From contig NW_022881614.1 in assembly GCF_003369915.1 (NCBI RefSeq), positions 186,001 through 250,000 on the forward strand: a stretch of DNA of 64,000 bases, written 5' to 3'. This stretch comes from Drosophila miranda. Lineage: Eukaryota; Arthropoda; Insecta; Diptera; Drosophilidae. Under the pieces are notes generated by a model. That model searched no databases. It was not told where the DNA came from and saw only the letters and a program-made list of their open reading frames with translations. This document shows, piece after piece, positions 32,481 through 43,218 of this stretch (its first letter is position 1; each line of letters starts with the position of its first letter). The position numbers were made by a program, and so were the translations under genes.

Positions 32481-35400
32481 ATGGCAACGGGAACAGCAAC
32501 GACGACTACTGCGGTCGAGCAGCTGGTAGCCCAGACCCTGCAGGCGGCCACAACCCCCAGCCACGAGATTGTGCAAAAGGCCGAAGCCCAACTTAGCGAA
32601 TGGGAGCAGCAGCCGGGGTTCTTTCCCACGATAGCCAGGCTGAGCGTGAAGCTGCCCGGAAGCGCGCAAGGCAGCGCGGTTGACGCGGAGGTGGCGCTGA
32701 AAGTCCGCTGGATGGCAGCCGTTTACCTTAAGAACGGCATCGAGCGCTTCTGGAGGCCTAATTCGCGGCAGGAGCTGCCGGCCGAGCAGAAGCAGCAGAT
32801 ACGAGACGTCCTGCTGCAGCACTACGACGCGGAAGAAGTGCCCCAGGTGGCACTGCAGGTGGCCGTGCTGTTTGGGCGCCTTGCTCGCACCGACTACCCA
32901 CGCTTCTGGCCCGATCTGCTGCCCACGCTGATGAAGCAGCTGCAGGCGTGCAGCAGCGAGACGGACGCTGCACTGCAACAGAGAATTCTCTTAGTCCTAC
33001 ACTACGTCATTAAAGCCCTGGCCTCGCGACGCCTCATGGCCGAGCAGCGGGCCTTCGAGGAGCTGGGCAGCCAGATCTTTAGCTACTTGGCGTGGGACAT
33101 CTGGGCCACTCTGACCGGCCGCTTCCTGCAGCAGGTAAAGAGCGGCGAGGAGGCTCAGGCCCTCAGCGCACTGCAGCGGGCCTATATTGTGATGCGATCC
33201 CTCAGGAAATTGATTGTCTACGGATGCTCCAAGCCGTACAAGTCCACTGACCACATGAATTTCGTTGAGCAGCTGTTTCAGCGCCTGCGCCAGTGCCTGG
33301 AGCTGCGCTACGAGCTGCGCATGGGACCAGGCCCGGCCAGAGCCTCGCAACTGATAAGCGAGCTGGAGCGCTTTATCCTGAAGATGATGAAGGCGCTGAA
33401 CGAACTGGTGGAGCGGCACTCCATATCCTTTGCCCGATTTGTGTCTGTGGCCCTGGAGTTTAGTTTCCACTATGTGTTCCACGAGGGCACCGCCCTCATC
33501 TTTGACGCCGGCGACCGCATCAACTTTACCAACTTTGCCATTCAGGCTCTGAACATGCTTAAGGGCATCATGTTGAGCGGCAACGACAGCATCTGTGCCC
33601 CCGCGGCCACGGAGCTGGCGACAGGAACCGGAGCTGGGTCTAGCCTGGAGGACGAACTGCTCGCCACGGCTGCCCAGAGCAACGCCAAGTTCTTCACCGT
33701 GGAGCGGGTGACGTACATCTGCGAGAAGATCGTGACCCACTACTTCCTGCTCACCCAGCAGGAGCTGGAGGAGTGGCAGCAGGACCTCGAGGATTACGAC
33801 CAAGACGACGGCGGCGGCGACGCCTGGAAATACGCCCTACGACCTAGCGTGGAAACGCTCTATTTCACATGTTTCACCCAGCACTCGACGGTAATGATAG
33901 GCGAGGTCCTGAAGTTCGTCCGCCGGGCACAGCAGCTGCAGCTCTCGCCGGATTCCGACCTCAAAGCCATCCTACTAAAGGACGCCATCTACAATGCGGT
34001 GGGTCAGGCGGCGTTTCATTTCTTTAACCAGCTGGACTTTGGCTCCTGGTTGACCTCCCAGCTGCTGGCGGAGCTGCGCATCGAAGCCCCCAACTTTCGA
34101 ATTCTCAGACGCCGCATCATCTGGATGGTGGGACACTGGGTGGGCGTACAGCTACCGCGGGAGCTGCGTCCGCTAGCCTACGAGGCGTGCCTTCACCTGC
34201 TGCGTCCCCAGGAGGACATGCCCACACGACTGGCCGCCGCCCGGACCCTGAACCTGCTGTTAGACGATTTTGAGTTCATGCCGGAGGCCTTCCACCCGTA
34301 CTTCTCGCCGTTGTTCGAGGCTCTTTTCTTGCTGCTGCACGAGGCCGGCGAGTGCGACACCAAGATCGTTGTCCTGGGCACCATGACACTGCTGGTGGAA
34401 AAGATGAGCGAGTACATCGAACCGCAGGCCCTGCAATTCATCGCCTACCTTCCCCTGCTGTGGCGTGAGAGCGAGAAGTACGACATATTGCGCTGCGCCA
34501 TCATCGGCACCTTGGAGCAGCTGGTTCGCACCATCCGAGATGTGCCCGAGCCCATGAAACCCTTCCTCTACAGCGTCATCAGGCTGAGCACTGACCTCCA
34601 GGTGAGTAACTCTTTGGGAAGGGAATTAGTATATAGTAGTGGTAGAGGGAATTATCAGTGTACTTTGTTCTAAACTTCGACGAACCAGCAAGATATAAAC
34701 CCCAGTACGATAATGGCCTTATCTAACATGGTATAAATGTGTTCAGGAACACCAAGATCATCAACCAGGGTAATTCGCTTAAGAGAACCCCTCAAAAGAC
34801 GTAAGGAAACAAAAAAGGGGGTAACAAATTTGCACACACTATGACTGAAAATTATTGAGATTGCAAGAGAAAGTGAAATGAATTGCTGTATGCTCGACAC
34901 AGAGCATCATCAGCATACATGAGTGCTTGAGAGTTTGTTAATAATATATGTACCTCTGCTTATAATATACCTCTTTACTGCAATTCTTTACGTCAGACTA
35001 ATGTGATTCATTCCATCATGCAGCAACACTCTCACGTCTACCTCATCGAGGATGGAATCAACCTGTGGCTGGCTGTGATTGGAAATTCGACTGTCCTGAC
35101 CCCCGAACTGCTGGCACTGTGCGACCACCTACTGCCCATCATCGAGATGTCGTCGGAGAACCTTCGGACTGTGCTCCAGCTCATCCACGCGTACATCCTG
35201 CTGGACGCCCAGGCCTACCTGAGTAGGTACGGCGAGGCGTTCGTGGACTATTGTAGACGTTCCTTCGAGGACATCCGCGTTGAGGGCATCATCGCCATGC
35301 TGCGGATCTTCGAGACCTGCCTCAAGACGGACGCGTCGATGGGATTGCGATTGGTGCGCCCCGCCCTGCCCTTCGTCTTCCAGCAGGTGTGCCTCAAGCA

Positions 35401-36120
35401 GGAGTACCCCATGACCATGGGCTGGTACCTAACCATTGTGGCTAGGACGCTGCTCATCGACCAAGCCGTATTCATGTCGGTGGTGCAGCAACTGCCCCAC
35501 ACGGACGCTCTGGCCCGCATCCTGGACGTGTGGATCGAGATGTTTCCCATGGTGCCGGACACTCACGCCGAGAAGAGAAAGCTCTTCTGCCTGGCCTTCG
35601 CCTCGATTTTCGGAAACAACGACCTGCTGCTAGCCCGCCTGCCACACATCCTCCAGCTGGTGGACGAGACGCTCGGCGAGGTCATGGATAATCAATTCGC
35701 GGTAGCTGAGGATGGCGCCGACAGGACCACGCCTCGTTAATACGACTCCCTGGTCATCCACGACGAGCACGAACTGGACGAGTTGCAGCAGCAGCTATGT
35801 ACGGAAGACTTCCATTCGAAGGGCTACCCGCCAAGACGTACCACGACGACCGCCACCGGCAGCTGGTGCTCAAGGACCCCGTCTACAAGATACCCCTCAC
35901 CGAATACCTCAAGTGGCAGCTGCAGGCGCTCCAGTCGCAGCTGGGCTCCACCCGCTACGAGCAGCTGCTCCGAAGCGTCGTCCCGGAGGTGCTCGAACGA
36001 ATCACCATGTACATAGAGCAGACGGTGCCCAAGGCCTGCGTGGTGTGCGCTGGCGGAGGAGGTGGTGACGGCTCAGGAGCAGAGGCTCCCAATGAGGCTG
36101 AGCCGGTAGAGTCCGGCTGA
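32481..36120 (+). pseudogene. Ranbp11: Importin-11 (Ranbp11), with premature stop and frameshift
   Basis: Importin-beta family nuclear import receptor. The start is ATG 32481 (MATGTATTTTAVEQLVAQTL). Exon 1 runs to 34601 (707 codons), with the importin N-terminal region (LKVRWMAAVYLKNGIERFW) and HEAT-type helices. The intron is 34602-34996, and exon 2 starts TNVIHSIMQQHSHVYL. The frame meets TAA at 35738-35740, resumes in the same frame (YDSLVIHDEHELDELQQQL), then shifts by one base near 35835 (HDDRHRQLVLKDPVYKIPL) and ends at 36120. The alignment-like continuity across both lesions shows they are recent. The truncated protein would lack about 125 C-terminal residues. The intron holds a CR1-like fragment. 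Confidence 0.88.
34672..34925 (-). mobile_element. CR1-like RT fragment inside the Ranbp11 intron
   Basis: Minus-strand reading gives GSLKRITLVDDLGV, then EHIYTMLDKAIIVLGFI, matching GSLERITLVDDLGV and EHISTMVNKAMGVLGFI of the CR1-like elements at 43219-55341. It is 5'-truncated and mutated, and antisense to the host gene. Confidence 0.8.
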
Positions 36121-36240
36121 TGCTCTACGCAACTCGAGCATTGCTGTGCTTCGAAAGCTTTTTACGCTAAGTTATTAATGTATTTTGTATTGACTTATAT
36201 ATTTTTAATTGTTAGCCATGTCAATGCGTCTAGTCCAGGT

Positions 36241-37852
36241 CTAGTCTACGGCAGGGCGTCGCTCCAGCTTGCCACGCAGGAGGGTGCGGATAGTCTCGTC
36301 CCTCTGCACGAGCCTGTGACGCAGCTTGTCCAGCTCCTCTACGTTGCGGGCGTGCAGGCCGCGCATTTGTGACTCCTTGTGCTTGACGAGCACCTCAAGG
36401 CGTCGCACTGCGTCGTAGGTTTCCCTCATCTCCGTCTGGCCCGCCTCCAGCTTCTGGGCCTACTGCTGGGCCATGCGAAGACGGGCTTTCAGTCGGTCCC
36501 GAGAGTGTTTGGCCTTCTCCGTGCTGCGGGCGAGGGCGGCGGCCCGCATGGAGCTCGCCTTCAGCTGATCCTGCAGAGAGGAACGCTCTCTGACGTGGTC
36601 CTGCTTCAGTTCCTCCAGCAGAGTCTTACACTGATGCATTGCCTCCACCTCGACTGGACCTGCTGCTGCATTGGGTGCGCTTGTGGCATTGGGGACAGCG
36701 GTGCTCCTAAGGGCTGCAAGCTCCGATTTGGTGCGGGCGTAGGCCGCCTGCAGATGGTCCATGTCCAGAAGGAGCGTCTGCATCCGCTGCTCGTAGCAGT
36801 GCATCACCTCCACCAGCTTCTCCTTGGCCAGGTCGGTCTTGCGTGTTTGCGCCTCGGCCTTTGAGCGGCAAACGCCCAGCTGCGCCTGGAGGCAGACACG
36901 CTCTTCCCGCCATCCCCCAGGTCGCGGCGCAGTTGCTCCTGGGACTGCAACTGTAGGGGACATCAGCAGAGAGCAGTGGTCAGTGATCAGGTGAGTGTCC
37001 TATGGATATGGGAAGTGTTCGAACTCTGTGTTGTACTGCAACAGGAGAGCGTCCTTGTCGCGGATGGATTCGTCGTAGGCCTGCAGTAGCGGGCCCAATG
37101 TGTGCGTGGGCAGGGGCTGACAGCCGGTGGAGCCTGAGGAGCAGGCTGCCGCTGCCGAGCTCGTCGATTCTTTCTCCCCGTTCCTCCGCTGATCCTGGTA
37201 GTTCTCGATCTGCACATTTAAACGGAAGACGAGAGTGTTTTACATGTCCACGTCGTTCGCCAGCGTTCTGTTCTGCCCATTGCGGTCGCAATTGGTCACC
37301 TGCTGCTCTGCCACCGCCAGACGGCTCTCCAGCTGGGAGCTGTCGGTGCGCAGCCGCTCGTTCTCGTTGGCGAACTGTTCGTTGTACTTATGCAGGGTGG
37401 AAAGGCGCTGCACCAGCTGCTCCAGCTGCTGGTCCTTGGCCTGCAACTGTGTGGGATATGGGGATGAGCGCGTGGCTGGGTTGGGTTTGGTTTGGTTTGG
37501 GGTGCTGCTTACCAGTCCGTTGAGCATGCGATCGCTCCGATCCTTTCTCCCGGCGGGTGTCGTCTGCTGGCGTTGCTCCACCTCCACGCTCCTCGAGCGG
37601 TGACTGAAGTTTCCGGACAGCGTCTGCAACGGTTTCCGATTCCTCTTTGGCTGGTCCAGTCCTCCTGGTCGGTCTGGTCCAGATCCGTGATCATTACACT
37701 CCGCCAACTCATTTCAGTAATTTTCTTATTCAAATTCTGACCTTTCCTGCCCGGGCTTCTAGCCTGCTGTGGAGATGAAGTAAACAAATCCCAAACCCAG
37801 CCAACCAACCTCCGCCGACACATCTGTCGTGTGTCCTGGCGCTCGTTGCCAT
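36241..37852 (-). pseudogene. Coiled-coil centrosomal-type protein, probable Cep89, disabled
   Basis: Minus-strand exons include about 37707-37513, 37446-37300 (LQAKDQQLEQLVQRLSTLHK), 37209 to about 37030 (YDESIRDKDALLLQYNTEF) and about 36945-36241. The heptad-rich, Gln/Glu/Lys/Arg-rich sequence (EEVELDKL-like; KAKHSRDRLKARLRMAQQ) indicates a long coiled coil ending RDETIRTLLRGKLERR. Cep89 (CG8214) is suggested by neighbourhood with CG8207 and CG8210, not by a diagnostic motif. Lesions: in-frame TAG at 36460-36462 after RLRMAQQ, a frameshift near 36905, and no GT donor after the YNTEF exon. The first exon is uncertain (an ATG at about 37852). It is convergent with Ranbp11. Confidence 0.55.
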
Positions 37853-37937
37853 GACGTTCTACCCTGTGTTTGACCCTGTTTCGCGGGTATAGTCACCCCT
37901 CTGCTGCGACGAGAGCGTACTGAGCAAGAGAGGGCTA

Positions 37938-38300
37938 GAACGAGGGGGAACGTTGCAAAGTGCAAATTGATTTGTACCTTTTGGTTATAAAAATGATTCG
38001 ATCTGATCCAGATTCGGAAATCTGGCAGATATGGTCATTCTCTATGATTGTGAGTTCTTAATTTTCTCGTATCTTCAAAATTGTGGATGCCACAGATTTT
38101 TGTCCTTTGTTGGGCTCTAATAGGGACGGACAGAGGGACGGACGAAAAGACGGACAGACAGACATGGCTCTCTCGACTCAGCTATTGATGCTAATCAAGA
38201 ATATATGGGTCGAAAACGCTTTCTTCTGGAAGTTACACACATCCACTTTCACCAAAAATGTAATATACCCTATATTCATTTTGAGTAGCGGGCATAAAAA
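37938..38300 (+). mobile_element. DINE-1, short and diverged
   Basis: Starts AACGAGGGGGAACGTTGC and ends TTTTGAGTAGCGGGCATAAA. Only the ends, part of module 3 and a small microsatellite remain. More mutations than other copies suggest it is older. Confidence 0.75.
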
Positions 38301-38364
38301 GTTAGATTTTAAGCTAGACACATTTATTATATCTCGTTTTAAAACGCAGTACAAATGGACTTTT

Positions 38365-39557
38365 TCAGAAAAATGAATAAAGTGAATTCTGGGCCACTAT
38401 ATCGGTACTATTGCGAACTTCTCCTTCCGATTTCTGGGCATCTAGATCCTCACTGGTTGGACGTTCTCCTTCCAAATTCTTTCTGGATAGTGGATTAGTT
38501 TTTTGACCTTCTTCCAATTTCTGGCTAGATAGTAGATTATTGGTGAGAGCAGGATTGTTGAACAGCTTTATGACGCGCGCGATCCACTCTGCATGACTGA
38601 CCACACCCGTGTAGACAGAAGGGCCGACACCGTTCCGGGTGGTGTAGCTGGCAATCCCGAACTGGACGTAGCGCTCCAGGCCCTGATACTTTACCACTCT
38701 ACCCAAGGGCCCGCCGGAGTCACCGTTGCAGAGGTTGCCAGTGCGGTGTCCGGCACAGAACTTATTCGTTGCCAGCGATAGTCTGAATTGGTCAATGCAC
38801 ACGTTCCGACGGTACCGGTCCAAGGTGATTGTCTGAAGAACGGCGCTGGTGCTACCACTTCTGGTTTTGCCCCAGCCAGTGGCAGTGAACCAGGAAAGTG
38901 TCTCCACCGTAGGGGTCACCCTCGGATCCATGATCAGACAGATTGGTCGAATGTGCACTGCAAAAAAGATCGCAGCGTCAATTCTGGATCTTTGCTTGTG
39001 GAGGTGCTTGTTTACTTTTGAACTGGACCTTTCGCGCCAGTCGCAGCAGTCCTATATCGTTCGGATGCACATTTCTGTTGTAAAAACGATTTTTGATGGC
39101 CATATCAATGTCATACTCTTCAGAGGGAGGAAGGCAGCCCGCTTCTGCTTCCGAGCAGTCAGTACTTGTCCTTCTGTTGTAGTCTCCCAGGCGAACTTTT
39201 CTGTTTAAACGAAATCCTATATGTACTCCTATATCTAGCTATGGCTACTTACAGCGATTCTCTATCACGAATGCAATGCGCAGCAGTCAGCACGAACTCT
39301 GTAAAGGAACCCAAGTGTTATTCTAGCGCAAAAAGTGCCAAGCTTCCAAATACGAACGATTGTGAATGAGCGTCCCGGAACACACAAAGTCCGGAGACGT
39401 ATGCAAATATGTCATCCAGGGACTCGAAGTTTTTCGGCTTCAGCAAACTTTCCGATCCTGCGCGAACACCGCAGTTCTGCTCCAGAAATTGTGCAGATCC
39501 CGACTGGCAAACGATCAAGCAAGCGAATATTGATATAATCGCTACTAGGTTCTTCAT
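38365..39557 (-). pseudogene. Trypsin-like serine protease, 4 exons, frameshift in exon 1
   Basis: The signal peptide starts MKNLVAIISIFACLIVCQ, followed by QFLEQNCGV. Exons are about 39557-39370, 39298-39253, 39200-39016 and 38957-38365. The S1 catalytic triad is present: His in FVLTAAHC, Asp in HPNDIGLLRL, Ser in CNGDSGGPL. In exon 1 the frame after the CGV segment no longer matches the frame of PWMTYLHTSPDFVCSGTLIH, so a frameshift separates propeptide and protease. The first intron's donor is also weak. A polar C-terminal tail (KLEEGQKTNPLSRKNLEGER) extends past the protease domain. It is paired with a second protease remnant at 40159. Confidence 0.8.
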
Positions 39558-40158
39558 TGCGACTGAGCGAATCGGGGAACACTGATGTCTAGCCAGGAGG
39601 GGCGCTCATATTAATACTAATCAGAACAGACACCTAGTTATTACTGAATTCCCAGAAAACTCTGGTTTCCTACAAAAAATGTTATGTCTTTTCTTGAGCA
39701 TAAGGTCAGATTTTGATCTTACAAAATGAGCACCAAATTCTCTCGACAATAAAAGCTAAAGATAATAATAGAGAAGTTGCTATTTGATTCCAATTAAATA
39801 AATCCAATAATTCAAATTTTAGTGTCCAATTAACCAGAATTTGGTAACCAAAAAGATCGAGCAGGGGCAGATTGTGTTCTTTTCCCAAAAAAAGAGAAAT
39901 TTCAGCCAAGTGCAATTTTAATGATTATGGTTCTCATAAAGCTCCTATTACGATACGGATCAAGGCCTTTAACAGTTCCACGAAATCCCTTTCCTTTGAT
40001 CCCTACTGCCCCACGCCATTGTTAAAATTTATGCCACAAACCATTGGAATCTCAGTTTAAAAAAAATCGATGCCTATAGCTGTGATTAGGTTTTTAAAAC
40101 TGAAAAGTCTATTACATATGTAACATATATAGTTTTTTTTGTTTTGTTTCATTTTGAA
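39558..40158. other. Intergenic, nothing recognised
   Basis: AT-rich sequence between the two protease genes. No coding frame or repeat is supported. Confidence 0.4.
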
Positions 40159-40516
40159 TCAGATCTTGATCTCGTCTTCTCGCACGACGCGCTGGATCCA
40201 ATCTGCATGGTATAAAACATCTGTGTAGATACCCGGACCATCGCAATTCGCGCTGCCATAACTGACAATTCCGACCTGAACGTAGCTGTTCTGGGTTCCA
40301 TTCAAAAATGTTATCAATGGGCCGCCAGAGTTCCCGTTGCATGTGTCGCCTTGCCGGTGTCCTGCACAGATCTGGCTCTGTAGCATTGTGTGCCGAAATT
40401 TGTGATTGCATTTGCTACGGTCGAGTCGGAACACCGCAGTCTGGCTGTAGAAATTGTCCAGATCCCGAATGACCAAGGATCAGGCAAGCGAGCACAGCAA
40501 CAGCAGCTAATCTCAT
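40159..40516 (-). pseudogene. Trypsin-like serine protease with the middle deleted
   Basis: The ATG at 40516 opens a signal peptide (MRLAAVAVLACLILGHSGSG) and QFLQPDCGV, which meets a stop 33 codons in. In another frame the sequence joins directly to the C-terminal half of an S1 protease (FRLDRSKCNHKFRHT, CAGHRQGDTCNGNSGGPL, ending ADWIQRVVREDEIKI). The catalytic His and Asp regions are gone. The Asp before the active Ser is Asn (GNSGGP), which would misalign the oxyanion pocket. It is paralogous to 38365-39557. Confidence 0.8.
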
Positions 40517-40902
40517 TTCAAGGCAATGAACTGGGACACACTGATGTCTACTAAGTCGTGTTGGGCACTTATATACACCAAGGGGAACCTATGCCGCTAA
40601 TCAGTCTTTTTGATTTTCAATTAATTTGTATTATTTATTTATTATTATTTACTTTTAATTTTTAGTTCCTTAGAACTGATACCACGGATTGTGTATGTGT
40701 TGTCACTTGTACATATACGAATAAGTGGTATACCCTATCTGAAAGTATAGAAGCGGATCCAGGAATTAGATACGGGTCAACGATTGTGAGTTCTATATAA
40801 ATTCGATAATTTATTCTGCAATTCTAGTTCTTCTGTTAATAAGTTTCACATTTTGCTTAGTTACGTTAGATCATATTTTTCTCAAAATAAAAACAAAATA
40901 AA
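40517..40902. other. Upstream region of the protease remnant, nothing else recognised
   Basis: AT-rich. It includes TATATACACC near 40570, a possible TATA region for the minus-strand protease. No gene is seen. Confidence 0.35.
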
Positions 40903-42035
40903 CGAGGGGGAACGTTGTGAGTTGCTGCGGACACCGCAACTCTACAGTTATACCCGATACTAAGTCAGTATGGCTCTCCTCCGGCAGACGCCGCTAATAT
41001 TGAACGACACGACAAAGAGTGCGTGCGAGAGAGACAGAAAATAAGTCTGAGCGTGACGTCGGGCGCTGCGTAGCCACTGCAAATTGATTTGTTCCTATTG
41101 GCTATAAAAATTATCTGATCTGATCCAGATTCAGCAATCTAATAGATATGGTCATTATCTATGATTCTGCGTTTTTAGTTTTCTCGAATGTGCAATATTG
41201 TGGATGCAACAGATTTTCGTCCTTTGTGTGGGCGGAAAGGGGTGGGGCGAAATTTTGAGATACACGTTTTATAGTAAGATCTAACAGGAGTGCGGATACC
41301 AAATTTGGTTACTCTAGCATTAATAGTCTCTGAGATTTTTGAATATCCCCAGATTTTCGTCCTTTGCGGGGGCGGAAGGGGGTGTGGCGAAATTTTGAAA
41401 CAAACTCGTCTCGGTCCGATATATTAGGAGTGTGGATACCAAATTTGGTTGCTCTAGCCTTTGTAGTCTCTGAGATCTAGGCGCTAATGTTTTACTCTAA
41501 GCAAAGCCGCCTATGCTACGTGTGTGTTAGAGAGAGACAGGGCGAGAAAAAATGAAATTGTTTTCTTGATGCTGGCTATAATAATAATACGATCCAATTC
41601 AGATTCCGCAGTCTTAAAGATATGGTCATTCTCTACAATTCTACGTTTTTCTAATTTTTGTTTTTCTCATATCTTTAAAATTGTGGATGCCACAGATTTT
41701 CGTCCTTTGTGGGAGCGGAAGTGGGCGGGGCGAAGTTTTGAAATATTTTTGTAGCAGTGGCATATCACAGAAGTCTGGATCCAAAACATCGTTGCTCTAG
41801 CTCTTATAGTCTTTGAGCACTAGGCGCTGAAGGGGACGGACAGACGGACGGACTGACAGACGGACAGACGGACAGACAGACAGACAGGGCCCAATCGACT
41901 CGGCTATTGATGCTGATCAAGAATATATATTCTTTATGGGGTCGGAAACGATTCCTTCTGGACGTTACACACATCCACTTTTACCACAAATCTAATATAC
42001 CCCAATACTCATTTTGAGTATCGGGTATAAAAAGG
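40903..42035 (+). mobile_element. DINE-1, complete, outer flank of the inverted unit A
   Basis: Second-subfamily copy, end to end. It shares private variants (CAGAAAATAAGTCTG, CTATTGGCTATAAAAATTATC, AATCTAATAGATATGG) with the inverted copy at 56530-57651, so these are the two outer borders of the same duplicated unit. Confidence 0.88.
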
Positions 42036-42199
42036 AAGTAAAGTAATTGAAAGGTTTCTTTACTTGATATGTCATTGTTAGGTCATCCCACAGTTTGAAT
42101 ATCACTACTTTTGACAGGGTCAGGGTTCTTAACCTAATGATCACCTTGTTGGGGTGATTGCTGAACTCGATATTCTTTACAAGAGTGCTTTTTAAAATA

Positions 42200-42499
42200 T
42201 ATGCTTTACCAGTGCACTGGTAGGGCCAATTGATGCCGTGCACGTACAAGTGGTTGTTCCGATTGCCGACACGGTTGAAATATTTTCCGCAGATGTATTA
42301 GCCGTAGGGCTTGTGGCCCATGTGAAAGATAACACGTCAGTCTCACCTGAGTGAGTCTCCGTCCCGTCGAGATGCATCCACTCTGCTCCACGCTCTGCCT
42401 GAGGTTCTGGTTCGTGGTGATTGACTCGACCAATTCCTGTTCGGAGACCTTATCGGCGAATGAGCCCCAGTCTACGAAAGCCACCTTCTTCGTTTTCAT
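42200..42499 (-). pseudogene. C2H2 zinc-finger gene fragment, unit A
   Basis: The ATG at 42499 opens MKTKKVAFVDWGSFADKVSE. The frame is open to a GTGAGA that could be a splice donor. Downstream in another frame is a zinc finger: HKPYG, then YICGKYFNRVGNRNNHLYVH, with C-x12-H-x3-H spacing, but the codon expected for the first cysteine is TAA. It ends INWPYQCTGK. This looks like a host C2H2 gene piece carried inside the repeat. Confidence 0.6.
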
Positions 42500-43218
42500 T
42501 GTAAAATTCAATCAAATAATTCTTTATTTTTATTTTTTTGTTTGTTTGCATTCGAGGCAGTACATTTTGACAATGGGAAGCTCTGTCAGTTAGGGATACT
42601 GAAATATTTTCAGTCGCATCACTGACAATGCATTATATAGATGTGGCAGTTCATACAAACGAACTTTCTGGATTTGATCCCCAGGGTCTTCGGCTCTGGA
42701 GTTCGGCTAGTTAGTATGATTATATGATTTTGCGATTGGTTCTGTTTTCTCTTTTCTTTGGACGTTGACATGCAATGACTGCATCTTTCAAGAGGCGATG
42801 CAGTTACTGCACCGTCAAGTGGCCCGTGTGACTCCAGCAGAAGGCTGTTACGCGCGGATCCCAGGCAAAACGCAGCACTCCTCCCGCCCAACCGACCGAG
42901 GGGCGCTGCCGCATGACGCGCGGTGCGTAGCCGAACCAAACGCGAACATGCAAGAAAGATAGCTATTAGACTATCATTCGAGGAAAATTAGTACTAAACT
43001 TACTAAGAAACTAAGCATGCAATCAAAATACAAATACCACTACAGTTACTAATTAATAGAAAGATGTGTAAGGATTAATAATTTAATAAGAGGAAGAGAA
43101 TTAGTGGTGGATATAATATGGTAGAGGGAAATATAATCCGAGCATAAGACCCTAAACGGTTCATGCAAGGAATAATTCGATCTACAAAGTGGAAGGAACA
43201 ACGGTATAAAATTTCTAG

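Noticed and set aside
32445..33803. Long minus-strand frames opposite Ranbp11
   Set aside because: They are shadow frames of GC-rich importin coding sequence, with no family similarity.
36178..37740. Plus-strand frames opposite the coiled-coil gene
   Set aside because: The minus strand shows heptad-rich coiled coil with splice-like borders. The plus-strand frames are low-complexity complements.
41524..41754. Frame MLERDRARKNEIVFLMLAII, repeated five times
   Set aside because: Lies wholly inside DINE-1 and is mirrored in every copy. The hydrophobic run is the translated GA-rich and ATTATTAT sequence.
42619..42962. Frames MVRLRTARHAAAPLG and MTCNDCIFQEAMQLL in all three units as a gene
   Set aside because: They overlap each other on opposite strands and carry no domain. 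More likely non-coding sequence between the CR1-like remnant and the zinc-finger fragment.
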